Notes under the pieces: generated by a model
Seen by the model: only the letters and a program-made list of their open reading frames with translations
What the model was told of the DNA's origin: nothing
Databases searched by the model: none
Assembly (NCBI GenBank): GCA_964030785.1
Contig: OZ034971.1
Location: forward strand, 48,224,578 to 48,288,577
Length of the DNA stretch: 64,000 bases
Direction: 5' to 3'
Source of the DNA: Siderastrea siderea
Taxonomy: Eukaryota; Cnidaria; Anthozoa; Scleractinia; Rhizangiidae
Program-made: the position numbers and the translations under genes
Part shown: positions 23,701 through 35,451 of the stretch, piece by piece
Position numbering within the stretch: position 1 is the first letter of the stretch
Layout: every line of letters starts with the position of its first letter

Positions 23701-25125
23701 CCTTACGATCGTTTAGGCACCTCTGCCAACAAGGCTTGTGCGAGCGGGAAAAAGTCAGTGACCAATCAGACACGGAATTTGGCTGACGTCGACGTATCTT
23801 TTCAGCGGTATTACGCAAAAAGCGTTACATGGACTCTACTTTGTCCGATGTTTGGTGAAAGACTGTTTTCCCGTTTAGCCACCGAACGTTTTTTGTGACA
23901 AACACGATGTTGGACGAAAATGTTTGACCGTTTTGCCGTGGCTTTAGCTTGTATTAATCACGCGATACAATTCCTATTGTTCGACAAACCGATATCAATT
24001 AAATCGGACTTGACGTAAATCAGGCTTGAAATAATGCAACAATGTTCGATTCTTCAGGAACTAAGGTTAGTTTCACCTGGAGCTAGTCCTATAGATTTTT
24101 TGACACTAATTTTATTTCATCCATCAAAAGCAGCCCACGAACGGTTTTCTTCAAACTATTGAGTTTCAGCTAGGTTGCTAACTACTTCCCAAGTGTTGTA
24201 ACAGCACACGATAATGTTCATGCAGTTCTTGGGGGGGGGGGAGTTCTTTCGTACGAATTTGCAGATCGAGTGGCTGTACGTTTGCATTAGTAAATGGTGT
24301 ACAATGTGTCAACACTTTGTCTATTCCTTGCCGATCCGTAAGAACCTCTTTCCTCCTCCCCAAACGAAGGACCAATTCGATCGGCATCTGTTCTACATAG
24401 TAACCCAAAGTGGGAGTATGTCGCTAAGGTTGTGCTCTTTGGGGGGCAAAAAAACTAGATGTCACTAAAATAAAACAACTTCGGCTAAGTACGTCTATTT
24501 GCACACAAGAAATGGTCTAATGAACACTAAGCGGAAAGAGAAGGGATCATTGCAGACTTTTTCCAATGCGTTTGTTCAAATCGGCAAGTGAACAAAAAAT
24601 GATCACATATGTTTACTTTGGATGAAACATTTCTGGAAGAAATGACCACGCATTGATGTTAGCAACTAAAGCAATTGCAAAGGAAAAACCCAATAAAAAA
24701 ACAGTCTAAGAGAAGATTCGAATGTAAGCCTGAGCTTTAAAAGGCTTAAGTTCCTCAGTCGATTGCGAGGTCACTCATTCACGAGTTTCAATCCACTTCC
24801 ACTTTGCTCAACCATAGCAAAAGACAATTGCCAACCTATTACTGAGAGTTTATTTTAACAAAAGTGGGCCATTTTTAACCATGTGAGTCCACTAGTACTC
24901 ATGCAAATAACTTATTGTCTTGCAGCTTACTAAAATAGCTAGCATAGCCTTTTTAACTAACGGACCAATACGGCCGGCGAAATGGAAAAAATGGTGGGCG
25001 CGCTATGTTATAACAGACTGCGAGCAGCCGCTTTACTACCCTCAAGTTCTACGCGCAAGCGGAAATGAATAAATTATAATGGATTCACGGTGACGAAGAG
25101 CGCTACTCGCACTCGCGCGTCTAGG
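20721..25125. other. intergenic DNA between genes A and B, no gene recognised
   Basis: Poly-C tracts at 20897-20912 and 23259-23271 and a G-run at 24231-24241 break up short frames. The longest plus frame (22185-22496, 103 codons) is AT-rich and matches no family I know. One MITE (21832-22003) is listed separately. Confidence 0.45.
21832..22003. repeat. MITE, CTGTTCCAGGCGTTCAGATAG family, copy 1
   Basis: TGTTCCAGGCGTTCAGATAG on the left and CTATCTGAACGCCTAGAACA on the right form inverted ends of about 22 bp. The interior (reverse sense) shares AGACTGGGGAA with copy 2 at 25126-25234. Confidence 0.8.
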
Positions 25126-25234
25126 CTGTTCCAGGCGTTCAGATAGTAGCTGATAGTGGAGCGCGAGCCAAAATATAGCGAGCGAAAGACCGGGGAAAAC
25201 GAGGGGAGACTGGGGAAGAACGCCTGGAACAGGC
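25126..25234. repeat. MITE, CTGTTCCAGGCGTTCAGATAG family, copy 2
   Basis: The left end CTGTTCCAGGCGTTCAGATA and the right end CGCCTGGAACAG are inverted repeats. It is a shorter, internally deleted copy, placed 35 bases beyond the stop codon of gene B, so it may lie in that gene's 3' UTR. Confidence 0.8.
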
Positions 25235-25268
25235 TATCGCGCCTCGATCTCTTCGCTAAAATTTGTAA

Positions 25269-27029
25269 TTAAGAAAAAACACTGTTAAACGAGAAGAAAC
25301 TTAAAAAGACTACAAACAAGTAAAAGCTTCGGCAACTCTTAGACCCTTTAGATCGGGATTCACAAGAATAAGGTTCCTCTTTCAACATATTCTCGTAGTA
25401 CTCATTCCAGAACGCCATCTTTGTTGGCTTGAAGTTGACGGCCATTTCTAGCTGTGATTGGATACGAAGATAAGCCATGTGACTCGAGTTAAACCCTTCC
25501 CATGATACACCACGCACAGGTTGCGGCGTGGAGTTTCCATATTTGGCAAAATTCGTGAATAGCTTGATTACCGTGTCGCTTACGTTTCGATCGACATCGT
25601 CATAGTGCTGAAGAACGGTCAGGTTCATGAACGGAAATCCGAACTGATAAGGAGTGTCATCTTTATGAGCCGTCCCTTTCCATGAGGGGCTCGGATTGAG
25701 ACTTGAACGATGGGCGAACTCGTACATGTACACGGGGGCTTTTTTGCTGTGAAGGACCAAATCTGCATGAGTGGGAGCCGTCATTGTAAAGTCTCCCACT
25801 AAATCGGAAATCCCCCATTTGACCTTGAGGCGATCCTGTTTGTCCGGCCATGGTGTGTACAATAATATTATCGTGTCAAGAAGAGGTTTGGGGAGACTAC
25901 CTTGTAACATTTGCCCGTATTTATTGCCAATGTTGTAGAATATTGTGTCTGTGTATTCACGGAAGTTTTCAGGTGTTACTGTATCAATAACCTCAGGGAA
26001 AAAATACGATCCTTCGCGGCTTGTAAAGCCGGCCATATAAGGAACGTTATGGAACTTGCCTGCATTCCTCAGGTTTATAGGTGTATCTGGGAGAAAGTCG
26101 CCATCAACTATCGGTCGCCACACATTAACTTCCTTTACTGGGAACTTCCGCGCGTGAACTGATCGCAGACACTTTATCATTTGATGGTTGCCTCCCGCTG
26201 AGCAGCCAACCCGTTTAGCAACCTTTATGCTCTGTTTTGCGACTTCTGCTGACGATCCAATTGCAAAAGGCGAAAGGTCGACTCCGCTAATAGAAATGGC
26301 ACGATGGAAAAGACCCTTGGAACGTGGGGACAACAACAGGAGACCAACACTGGATCCGCCCGCGCTCTCACCAAATATGGTGACCACAGAAGGGTCGCCT
26401 CCAAAGTCTCTGACGTTCTCTTGGACCCACTCCAGAGCCTGGATCTGATCCAGCATCCCATAATTTCCAGGAGCCTCAGAGTCTCCAGTCGTAACAAATC
26501 CGAAAGGGCCCAAGCGGTACTGTATAGTGACCAATACAACACCCCACAGGGGGATCACATCCCCGGGGCTTACAGCAGGAGTACCGGCATCGTACCCTCC
26601 CCCATGAATGTAGACCATTACCGGGTAGAGTTCCTCTGATGCTAATTTCCTATTAGGCGCGTACACGTTTAGATACAAACAGTCCTCGCTTTGTGGAAGG
26701 GACAGGTTAGGCCAAAAGAAATTGTTATACTCGGGATCTTGGATGCAAATGTTTTGAAAATACGAGGCATTATAAACTGCAGGTTTCCAAGCGGGTAGTT
26801 GCTGTGGAGGCTTAAACCGTAGATCTCCTGTTGGCGGCGCTGCATAAGGGATCCCAAGAAATTTGTTGACGGCTTTTATGGGTTTGTTGATGTCTGCAAA
26901 GCGGCGGATAACTCCTTGTATCGTTCCGTATCTCGTACTAACTATAACCTCATCACCTTCAGATATCACACGGCAGAGTTCGATCGTTATCAAGAAATAC
27001 GCTATGGCGATGATCTTCAGGAATTCCAT
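25269..27029 (-). CDS. cholinesterase-like carboxylesterase B (single exon, 586 aa)
   Basis: The closest relative of gene A in the window and also intronless. The frame is open from 27062, but that codon is GTG; the first ATG is at 27029, followed by a clean signal peptide (MEFLKIIAIAYFLITIEL). From 27029 the landmarks are oxyanion GGG 143-145, Cys95-Cys117, Trp106 ahead of SEDCLYLNVY, nucleophile Ser222 in GESAGG, Cys276-Cys287, Glu339 in SREGSYFF and His455 in AHKDDTPYQFG. The third cholinesterase cysteine (Cys421 in A) is replaced, giving FTMTAPTH, so that disulfide is absent. The hydrophobic end (SFYLFVVFLSFFSFNSVFS) fits GPI anchoring. It is the first of three minus-strand paralogues. 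The reaction is ester hydrolysis at the cell surface or outside the cell; the substrate is unknown. Confidence 0.93.
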   Translation of the reverse strand: MEFLKIIAIAYFLITIELCRVISEGDEVIVSTRYGTIQGVIRRFADINKPIKAVNKFLGIPYAAPPTGDLRFKPPQQLPAWKPAVYNASYFQNICIQDPEYNNFFWPNLSLPQSEDCLYLNVYAPNRKLASEELYPVMVYIHGGGYDAGTPAVSPGDVIPLWGVVLVTIQYRLGPFGFVTTGDSEAPGNYGMLDQIQALEWVQENVRDFGGDPSVVTIFGESAGGSSVGLLLLSPRSKGLFHRAISISGVDLSPFAIGSSAEVAKQSIKVAKRVGCSAGGNHQMIKCLRSVHARKFPVKEVNVWRPIVDGDFLPDTPINLRNAGKFHNVPYMAGFTSREGSYFFPEVIDTVTPENFREYTDTIFYNIGNKYGQMLQGSLPKPLLDTIILLYTPWPDKQDRLKVKWGISDLVGDFTMTAPTHADLVLHSKKAPVYMYEFAHRSSLNPSPSWKGTAHKDDTPYQFGFPFMNLTVLQHYDDVDRNVSDTVIKLFTNFAKYGNSTPQPVRGVSWEGFNSSHMAYLRIQSQLEMAVNFKPTKMAFWNEYYENMLKEEPYSCESRSKGSKSCRSFYLFVVFLSFFSFNSVFS

Positions 27030-27062
27030 CGTTGTCGACTTGCTTGTAATCTTCACAGGCAC

Positions 27063-28678
27063 GCGATCACGCTATCAAGCCTTCCCAAGATTGGATTACA
27101 GACTCTTGAACTCAATTGATGGATTGAAACCGCAACCAATAAACTGCAAGTCATTCAATCTTCGGCGTTTTCGTCTTAAAATGAATTCATCGACAGATTG
27201 TTTTTGTTTGTCTCCACCAAGTCTCGATAATCTAATGGGTTCCTCCAGCTTGTATAAGCAGCCAGTGAACTTTGTAACCTCACTCGGGCCATTACTCTCA
27301 ATAAAATGTTTCTAGTCGTTTATTTAAGGAAGTTGAGGACTTAATGGCCGCAATACAAACATTGAACACTCTGAAAACAGAACATCATCTCCTTCAAATA
27401 ATACCCTGTTCACGTTCTAATGAAGACCTTTTCCTTCGACCTATTTAAGTGTAATTGCATTTTCTCGACCATGACAGCCCGGAGGCTTCGTTCAATAGAA
27501 TAATTTGACCGTATTTCTAATCACAAGATCTTGATGTCTTACAATTAAGACAAGAAGTGATATTTATGAGCAGTTAACGAGGGGCTTAGAATTCGTAGGT
27601 GGCCTACAGTATTTTTCTTAGGAAGATGGCAAACTTCGGCCATTAAAAAAACTTAATTAAGGCTATCCACCCACGCTAGCAAAGGGGGAGGTGTTGAGCA
27701 AGTTGAGCAACAATTAAACTTTTACGGATGATAGCTTTTGGAGCAAGAAAATTGTAGACTTTTGTTTCTTAAGATGTTTATCCTCGTATTTTAAAAAGCC
27801 TCTTTTGGAGACTAGGGTCTACTGCAACTCATGAATTAAATGCGCAGCTAGGTACCACTTCTTTCATGTCAAGTAACAGAAATATGATCGCAAGGGGAAC
27901 GTCCCAGCCCCTCCCCTCTCACCCTCCTCTTCCCTTAAGCTCTCTCCCCCCGGGTCCAAAAGTACACTGCATGAAAACTACTCAGGTAATTGATGGGGGC
28001 TGACTGCATTAGTAGAATTCCAAGGTCGGCTTGTTACGCACAAAGCTCTAGATTGCAATTTAATTGGATTTTCAGGATAAACAGATCATGCTATGGATAC
28101 TTCTCGACAACTCTCTTCGCTGGTTTAGTATACTGATGATTCTCTTTCAAGTGTAATTTAATAAATTTAGATAAAATGACTGGAAACCTTCGATGGAGAT
28201 ATCGGCTGTTTTTGCATTGTCTTTACTGAAAAGAAAACGTTTTCAGATCAGTTCCGCTCGACCTGTCGGCGTTACTATGCGACAGACTAAAAAGCGTATT
28301 CAGTCTAACCTCGTAATTATTTCAATACTTTACCGACCTTCAACTTATGGACCATTACTTTATTACTGTGTATTATTACATATTTCACCCCTGGATATAG
28401 GCAACTGCGTGCGCTAATTGCATTGGTACAATTAGAGGTTAGTTTTTTCCATTACCTGTCTCCCAAATACTTACAAATACTCTCTTTTTTGTACCAAGAC
28501 TATAACACGGATTTGGGAGGCGTTCTCGGAAATCCTCCAGTTTTAGTTGGAGAATATTGTGACGTGACACGTTTTGATCAGTGGTACTAGAGAGAAAGTA
28601 TCCGTCATACACACAGCTATTTAATTTTAAAGCAATGCACTATGAAAGATAATCATTTACTTACAATACTAAGCAACC
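27063..28678. other. intergenic DNA between genes B and C
   Basis: Holds the 5' flank of gene B and the 3' side of gene C. No TATA box is convincing upstream of 27029. Short frames near 28193-28417 show no known domain. Nothing else recognised. Confidence 0.45.
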
Positions 28679-28684
28679 TTTATT
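28679..28684 (-). promoter_or_regulatory. candidate poly-A signal of gene C
   Basis: AATAAA on the minus strand, about 257 bases after the stop codon of gene C. Confidence 0.35.
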
Positions 28685-28940
28685 TGATAGTTGGCAAATG
28701 ACTGTGTTCTCTGGACTCCATAGATATAGCCTTCAGTAATGAAAATTAAGATGAAAGTACCGAATATAAAAAATGGTCTAAAACTATATAAATTAACAAG
28801 AAACTATTCTGCCCGATGCGTTACCCCTTCAAAGCGTCCCTTAAGTTGATTTTAATTTAATTTTGCTTGCTCACGATTATTCCATTCTTGAATATCCCAA
28901 GGAAAAGAAAAAAAACACAGCGAGTTCATGTTAGTTTTGT

Positions 28941-31900
28941 TCAAAGCATCGCTAAAATAACGACGAGAGCAATGTGAAGAAAGGTTACCATGGTAACACC
29001 AGCGCTCGTACCACTGACCACCTCTTTCTCGATATCAAACTTTACTTCCACCAATTTAGGATAGTAATCATTCCAGAAAGACATTCGGCGAGGATAAAAC
29101 GACGACGCCATCTTGGGATTTGTGTCAACTCGCAGGTAAGCTCTGGAACTTGAGTTAAACCTCTCCCATGTAATACCGCTGACTGGTTGTGGTGTGGGGC
29201 CACCTGACCTCGCGAAGTTTGCATACATGGTCATGATGAACAAACTGACATTTCTGTCACCCTCGCTATAAAATTGGGTAAATCCCGGAAGAAAAGGAGT
29301 TCCAAAATCGAAGGGAACATTTTCAGCATGAACCACGCCCATCCAGTCAGCACCAAAGCTGGATTTTGCCCGATGGGCGAACTCGTAGATGTATACCGGA
29401 GCCAGTCGGCTGTGAATATCGGCGACTTCATGACTGGGTGCGACGAAGAGGTAATCACCGACGAGATCTACAAGTTGGCTTCTTAGTGCGTATTTATCGC
29501 TGTTGTCAGGCCATGGGGTGTACATGAACTCCAAGGCGTCTGCGATGAGATCAGCGTTATCCTTTCTGGAAAGTAAGGCAAGGTAACATTTGGTTAGCAC
29601 TTGTGTTAGTAATAATTCGTCGTTCACACTTGGTGCTTGAGCACAGCGCCCCGTTTTTGACAGGGAACTGTAGACTGTTCAGTTTACAGCGGCCCAATTT
29701 CATGATCTGTTCACAACAGGCGCCTAGAACCTTCTCCGGACCTTACAGGTTTATAAAAACAACGACACATGTGGGGTTTTTTCCCAAAACCTGTTTGGAT
29801 CGATCAACGATCATCTTCAGTTGTATCCTGAAATACAATGTAGATTTGAGTTTATAACAAGGTCCTCAGAGCAATAACAAATGCTAATATTTATAAAATG
29901 AGAAAAAGTGAAGCTAAATAAGCATTCCCAGTGAAGTTGGTATTTAATGGTTGATCTAAGACTGTAAAGCATTCAGCGGAACACAACCTGCAACATTGTT
30001 CTGTTTCTTGGGCGTTGGAAAATGTGAGAATCCCTAGCTCTTGTTATCCCTTTAAGCCCCTAGAGTGACAAGCGTCTTATTTATCCTTACAATATCAAAC
30101 ATACAGGTCCTGAGAATAAAGGAAATGATCACCAGACATGAAATGTGTTGATGTTTGATCAAATTCTCCCAACTAGTAACATAAGAAATATATGGAGAAC
30201 AGTAAGGAGAATATCCATGTCGATTTTGGGGCTTAAAGGGTTAAATCTTCACGTCTGACAGGTGCTGAGACTAAGAGATGAAGCATTTTTATTCAGTTCT
30301 GAACCCGTTTTTGCATCGAGCTAGAAACAAGTAGTAACAGCATGAGCTTGTATCGAGTTACATTTTCTTTGTCTAAATATAGCGGATATGCATATAACAG
30401 ATTTAAACTGAAGGTTATAGAGGTCAGGCTATCATCTTCTGGTTATTCTCATCTGTGGAAGAGCAATTACCGTATTTAATTTTCTCGATTAAACGCCGGA
30501 CCCCGAATAAACACCGGGTTCAAATAAACGCTGGGTCTACAGGGGCGAGTTTAAAATAAACGCCCCCGGCGTTTATTCGGGTTCCCGGCGTTTATTCGAG
30601 TTGGGTGTATTAAATCGGGACTTTTTGTCAAAACTGCGAGCTAGTTCTCTTTTTACCATTTTATACGAATTTGTACACTGGTATTCAAACCAAACTACCT
30701 TTCACAATTGTACTTCTAACAAATAAAACAAGCGACGCATCAGCCAGTATCGTGTCAATCTCTTTTTTATCATGGTAACTATTCTGCAGGCTTGTCCATC
30801 AAGCGAGAATCGCCTTGAGGGTTTCTCCAGCGTTTCTCCAGCAGTTTCTTGAATCATAATTTTGCCTTTCTCAGAACTGATGGAGCAGAAACCTGGCAGC
30901 ACCTTGTTAATCTAAATTGCTTGCACATTATTTTTGCTGTCGAGCAGTCGCCGATACACTTCCTCGGTATTTCATGGACAAATGTAACGAAGAGAAGAGT
31001 TCAATCACTGTTCTTGTCAGTGACGTTTTTGTCAGTGATGTTTTTTGATAAATGAGTTAATTAACCAGCCTCATTGAGATGAGACAAAGTTGGTGACATT
31101 GTTTCACATTTCTTAATAACTTTGTTGAAATTTGGTTCTTAATTCAGTAAGCCTCTAGCACTGATTCGAACTGATGATAAAAAATGGATGGCTGAAAAAT
31201 GCATTTGATAAATAAACGCCGGGCCCCGAATAAACGCCGGGTTCGTATAAACGCCGGGTGTACGAGGCCAAGTTTTAAATAAACGCCCCCGGTGTTTAAT
31301 CGAAAAATATGGTAAGTGAATTCGCTAAAAATAAAACAACAATAAAGATAAGGGAAACTGATAATAAGACATTACATTTACAGCGTTCATGGTTCCAAAA
31401 GAACATACTTAAGAACGTTTCAGGCTCAAAACATAAAAAAAGAAAATCCACTTTTGTTTCAGCCTCGCCCTCAAACTTATACGTTCGTATAAAAAAAAGT
31501 CAGTATATGTGCTATCAAAAATGTAATTGGCAGCTTACCTGCTGTTTCGCGCATGAGCAAACTTTTTCAGAAATGATTTGAACAAAGCTGGGTTGACTCC
31601 GTTGTCCACACTCTCCATCAGTCCCAAGGAAGCGTTCACCGTACTGCCGAGGAGTGTTGCTCCCTCGTGGCTGTTGAAACTGATCATAAGTGGCACTTTC
31701 CTGAAATGTCCATTCTTCCGCAGATTCTGGGGCGTGTCGTAAAGAAAATTCATGTCGACAACAGGTGCCCAACGCAAATGATCAATGACCCCATGCTTAA
31801 TTGTTTCAGTTGCTTTTTGTATTTCGGCAGCTGATTTATCGCGTATGCAGGCTACCATTGCATTATGGTTACTGTTGGTACAGTCCAGCTTGTGGGCAAG

Positions 31901-32680
31901 CTCTTTAGCGAAACCGACACCTATCGAAGTAGGCTGAATAGCAACGGGAATCAAATCTACACCACTCTCTGCAATGGCCTGATGAAAGAGATCCTTCGAT
32001 AGAGGCGATAACAGATGAAGTCCTACACTTGATCCACCAGCACTAGCTCCGAATATGGTCACTTTCTTGGGATTTCCACCAAAATTCTCAATGTTGTCTT
32101 TGACCCACTTAAGCGCTTCCACCTGATCCAACATTCCATAATTTCCAGGCGCCGTAGAATCCCCGGTCGTCAAGAAGCCAAATGGACCGAGACGATACTG
32201 GATAACAACAACTATTACCCCGTGAAGAGCCAAAATATCGCTGGGATAAGTAATTGCTGTTCCAATCTCATAACCTCCACCGTGAATGTAAACCGATACT
32301 GGTAAACTCAAGCTGACGTTTGGAGAGTAGACGTTAAGATACAGGCAATCCTCGTTGTAAAAGATATCTTGAGTATGAGGCTTGATGTAATTCTCAAGGT
32401 CTTTACGCTGCCAGCAGATATTTCCATGCTTTTTAGCTTGTCGAACACTCGGCTTCCAATCCCTTGGCGGTTGTGGTGCTTTAAACCTGAGATCTCCAGT
32501 CGGTGGAGCGGCGAAAGGTACGCCAAGAAACTTGCTAACAGATTTAAACGGACCAGAGGCGTTCGGATACAAAGTTGTCAGACCTTCGATTTTTCCATGC
32601 GTTGTTGACACTATTACTGACGAGACCAGAGGCAAAAATGCACAGGATATGAACAATGTTATTACCTGAGTCGCCAACAT
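28941..32680 (-). CDS. cholinesterase-like carboxylesterase C (two exons, 588 aa)
   Basis: Exon 1 is 32680-31539 and exon 2 is 29565-28941. The intron 31538-29566 (1973 bp) starts GTAAGC, ends TTTCCAG and is phase 2, rebuilding an Arg codon (AG|A). The product begins MLATQVITLFISCAFLPLVSS (signal peptide, window here shortened to its hydrophobic start). It has GGG 134-136, Cys89-Cys112, EDCLYLNVY, nucleophile Ser213 in GASAGG, Cys267-Cys278, Glu339 in SHEGATL and His460 in VHAENVPFDFG. The tail (TMVTFLHIALVVILAML) looks like a GPI signal. The triad is complete, but the residue before the nucleophile is Ala rather than Glu. The Trp seen in A and B before EDCLYL is missing. It is therefore probably a general or specialised esterase, not an efficient choline esterase. 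Confidence 0.92.
30045..30244 (+). repeat. MITE-like element, TTAACCCTTAAGCCC family, copy 2 (in intron of gene C)
   Basis: Begins ATCCCTTTAAGCCCCTAGAG and ends GGGGCTTAAAGGGTTAA. It shares ATGGAGAACAGTAAGGAGAA with copy 1 at 2083-2293. It lies inside the intron of gene C. Confidence 0.8.
30478..31314. mobile_element. element bounded by AAACGCCGGG repeats, in intron of gene C
   Basis: The outer ends TACCGTATTT and AAATATGGTA are inverted. At each end sits a block of about 95 bp (30502-30600 and 31205-31302) built from ATAAACGCCGGG iterations. The two blocks are in the same orientation, and each begins and ends with CGATTAAAC-like inverted sequence. The interior (30610-31200) has no coding frame I recognise. 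With the MITE at 30045 it accounts for about half of the intron. Confidence 0.7.
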
Positions 32681-32730
32681 GTTCTCTTCACACTGTCAAA
32701 GATACGTTAACTCGACGCAGAATAAGAACG

Positions 32731-32740
32731 ATTATATATT
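32731..32740 (-). promoter_or_regulatory. possible TATA-like element upstream of gene C
   Basis: AATATATAAT on the minus strand lies about 51-60 bases before the ATG of gene C. Position is compatible with a TATA box and a very short 5' UTR. Weak, because the region is AT-rich. Confidence 0.25.
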
Positions 32741-33040
32741 AATAAATTGCTGACTGGGTAGTTTGCAAACAAACCTTGTCAGCAGTTTGACTTGTAATTC
32801 GTGACCCTTTCGACCCTTTCGGTCGGAGCGTTCCCGTATAGCCCACTATATGAAGAGTGTCCCCGGAGGCTAATGAGTCATAGTGTATTTTGAGTCATAG
32901 TATATTTTTACCTTTTGTGACGTGCCTCTTATGCAATATTATTATTATTCATTGTGCAGTGGATGTGCACGGTCAGTAGTGCATAGCAAGTCTAATTTTA
33001 AAATCTTTTGACTGGGCCGGATGGATGTTGATGTACATAC

Positions 33041-33257
33041 ACTACGTCAAACTAATGTTAGCCAACTCGTGTTGGCAAACTCAAATTGGTCCATGTGAAC
33101 GACACAACAACATGTTGGAAAACTGTTGGTGACAATTAGAACTTGTCTCTATTCTCACCAAGTTCTTCCCAACAGTTTGCCAACATGTTATTATGTCGTT
33201 CACACACGCCAATTTGAGTTTGCCAACACGAGTTGACCAACATTAGTTTGACGTGTG
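33041..33257. repeat. foldback element, CACGTCAAACTAATGTT ends
   Basis: ACTACGTCAAACTAATGTTA on the left is inverted at AACATTAGTTTGACGTGTG on the right. Arms extend through CCAACTCGTGTTGGCAAACT and its complement to a short centre near 33150. It is an almost perfect hairpin of about 215 bp in the 5' flank of gene C. Confidence 0.85.
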
Positions 33258-33690
33258 AAGTATACAGATCGAAATATATCGTTACTAAATATATATTCCA
33301 CAGTTTCTTTCGCAACATTTTTATTTTCGCACATGATTTCTGAAGACTGTTAGGCTATTATTCGTATCTTCAGCAAAAGCAACTCAGTCGACAAATTCCG
33401 TTGAAAAGTATCTCCACTGGACAGATGTCGAACAGCGTGGCATGCAAATAAAGAATATGTTATTAGCTCATTATGAAACAATATGAAATTTTGTATTGGG
33501 AACTTAACGCGGACACATCTAATAGAAAAAAAAGAAAGCGCACGTGTCTTGTGTTTCGGGAGATAGGTATCAAGTGAGCAAAAGTTCTATTCCTTTCTCC
33601 TGCTACTTTCTTCTTTAACTGTACTTTTTGCAAATTTATAGCACCTGTAATCATAATTTACATTTGTGGATTCATTAAATTCAACGTTAA

Positions 33691-33903
33691 TTAACCTTTA
33701 AGCGCTGATATAAAAATGTATATTCTCTTCACTCTTTACCATACACATTTCTTTTGGAACCAGTAAGGAGAATTTGTCTAAATACCAAGATATCTTATCC
33801 TTGGTGATCACTTTCTTTATTCCCATCATTTGAATGTTTGAACAAGTGTTGATAATGTGAAGTGAAATTTCATTTTCGTCAATGTTAGGACTTAGAGGAT
33901 TAA
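33691..33903 (-). repeat. MITE-like element, TTAACCCTTAAGCCC family, copy 3 (inverted, diverged)
   Basis: Contains CCAGTAAGGAGAATTTGTCT and GGTGATCACTTTCTTTATTC, recognisable against copies 1 and 2. Ends are worn (TTAACCTTTAAGCGC and GGACTTAGAGGATTAA). Confidence 0.65.
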
Positions 33904-35451
33904 ATTTACCGCTGTGCCTAACAAAATGCTAGGGGTAACCCTATGTTGAATAAGCATCCCATCCAGGACAGGGAGGCTAGAATTGTTCTTCGCTGCTTTA
34001 TGGAGGTTATGAGCCGACAAACAGTTATGATCTTTTAGGCGTGTGAGACTTCACTCGGCCTACCAAGGGGCCAAATTAAACCACTCTTACCCCAGCCACC
34101 CGTCTTTACATCGGTCAAGACTGGAGTTCCTAATCTGCAAGTCATCAGAAAGCTTCATCGTTTCCCTGAGGGGAGGGCTGAGGGGAGTATAAAGCCAGCA
34201 CTCCAGGCCCCCTCCCCTTCCACCCTGGAAAAAAAATTGCTCATACAAAACGACAACGAACAAATGAGCTTAGGTATCTTATTAGTAGTTTTTTTTCTCC
34301 TATTTTTGGTCACGGCTACTTGAAAAGCAGCCCAGCTTAATGTATTTTTTTTACAGTGATAAAATAAAGGCCTTATTATTATTATTGTTAATTTTTTTTA
34401 GTGAACCCAGGTGTGTATCACGGCCCTAACACAGATATTTCTTAAAATCTTCAAAGCAAGACTTTGTAGATTCACCGAGACATCTACGTAGGATTGCCTT
34501 CTCAGAGAGTTTTCAACTGCAAAGTTAGCCGGCCTTTCACATTCCCTTTTTCCTTTCCTTCAGTCTGCGTACATCAAGAAGACTCACACCGTTATGGACC
34601 CAATTCCAAGGTAAGAGAGTGACCTGCAAGTAGCAAATGTTCGATGGCCAAAGTGAACAAGCCCGAAGTTGCTATACTTGTTATAATGTGTTTATTTCAC
34701 CTTAAGTAGTTGTTCTACAGTTGGACAAAGCGGATCTGTTCCACAGAAAAGCTGTTCTTCATACACCTCTCAGCTAGTTGGGAGAAACAGCACTTCAATG
34801 CAAATAGTGGGAGAAACGCTTTTTCAACCCGCCTAGCTGGGAGAAATTGGCAATTCCTACTGTTCCCTTCCCTGGCTAAAAGGAGAAAGACAGTTTGTCT
34901 TGCAAACTTTATGGAACACTACCAAAGTTTTTTCGGAGGTAAACAATGTATATAAAAGTATGCAAATGGTAGTTGGCTTGCTGGCTAAGTGGTGGGCTGG
35001 TTGGAAACATGATTTAGCTGGCGGGTTGGCTGGTTACATGTGACTGGCTGAATATATCAGTTAGCTGGCCACTTGGAGGCACGGCAATGATGCACTGACA
35101 CTGAACAAAGAGGAGCTTTTTTCCGCAAGCTTTGCTGTGAAATCAACACTGCAAAATTGAATCTAATCAAAATAAGCGTTCTCGGTAATCTGGATCGTCC
35201 TACTCCTTTCAGTAACGATAACACTTCAATGAAAATCTTAACTTGGCAAAAACAAGAAAAAAAACACTCTAAAGAACTTTGTAATTATACTGTAATCAGA
35301 AGTAATGTCTCGAATGAGCAATGCGAGTAAAATTTTGTCATTAACTTTTTTGAATAACCAGAAACATTTTAGTGGCTACATTCAGTTACAGGTTATCCCA
35401 TAAAACCATGTCCAAAAATGCATATCAACCTTCAGATTGGTTACGTGAGTC
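33904..35451. other. intergenic DNA between genes C and D
   Basis: Near 34360-34395 AATAAAGGCC is followed by a short (TTA)n tract, which looks like a retroelement 3' tail. No gene recognised. Confidence 0.4.

Noticed and set aside
27030..27062. Extending gene B upstream to 27062
   Set aside because: The codon there is GTG, and the ATG at 27029 gives a better signal peptide.
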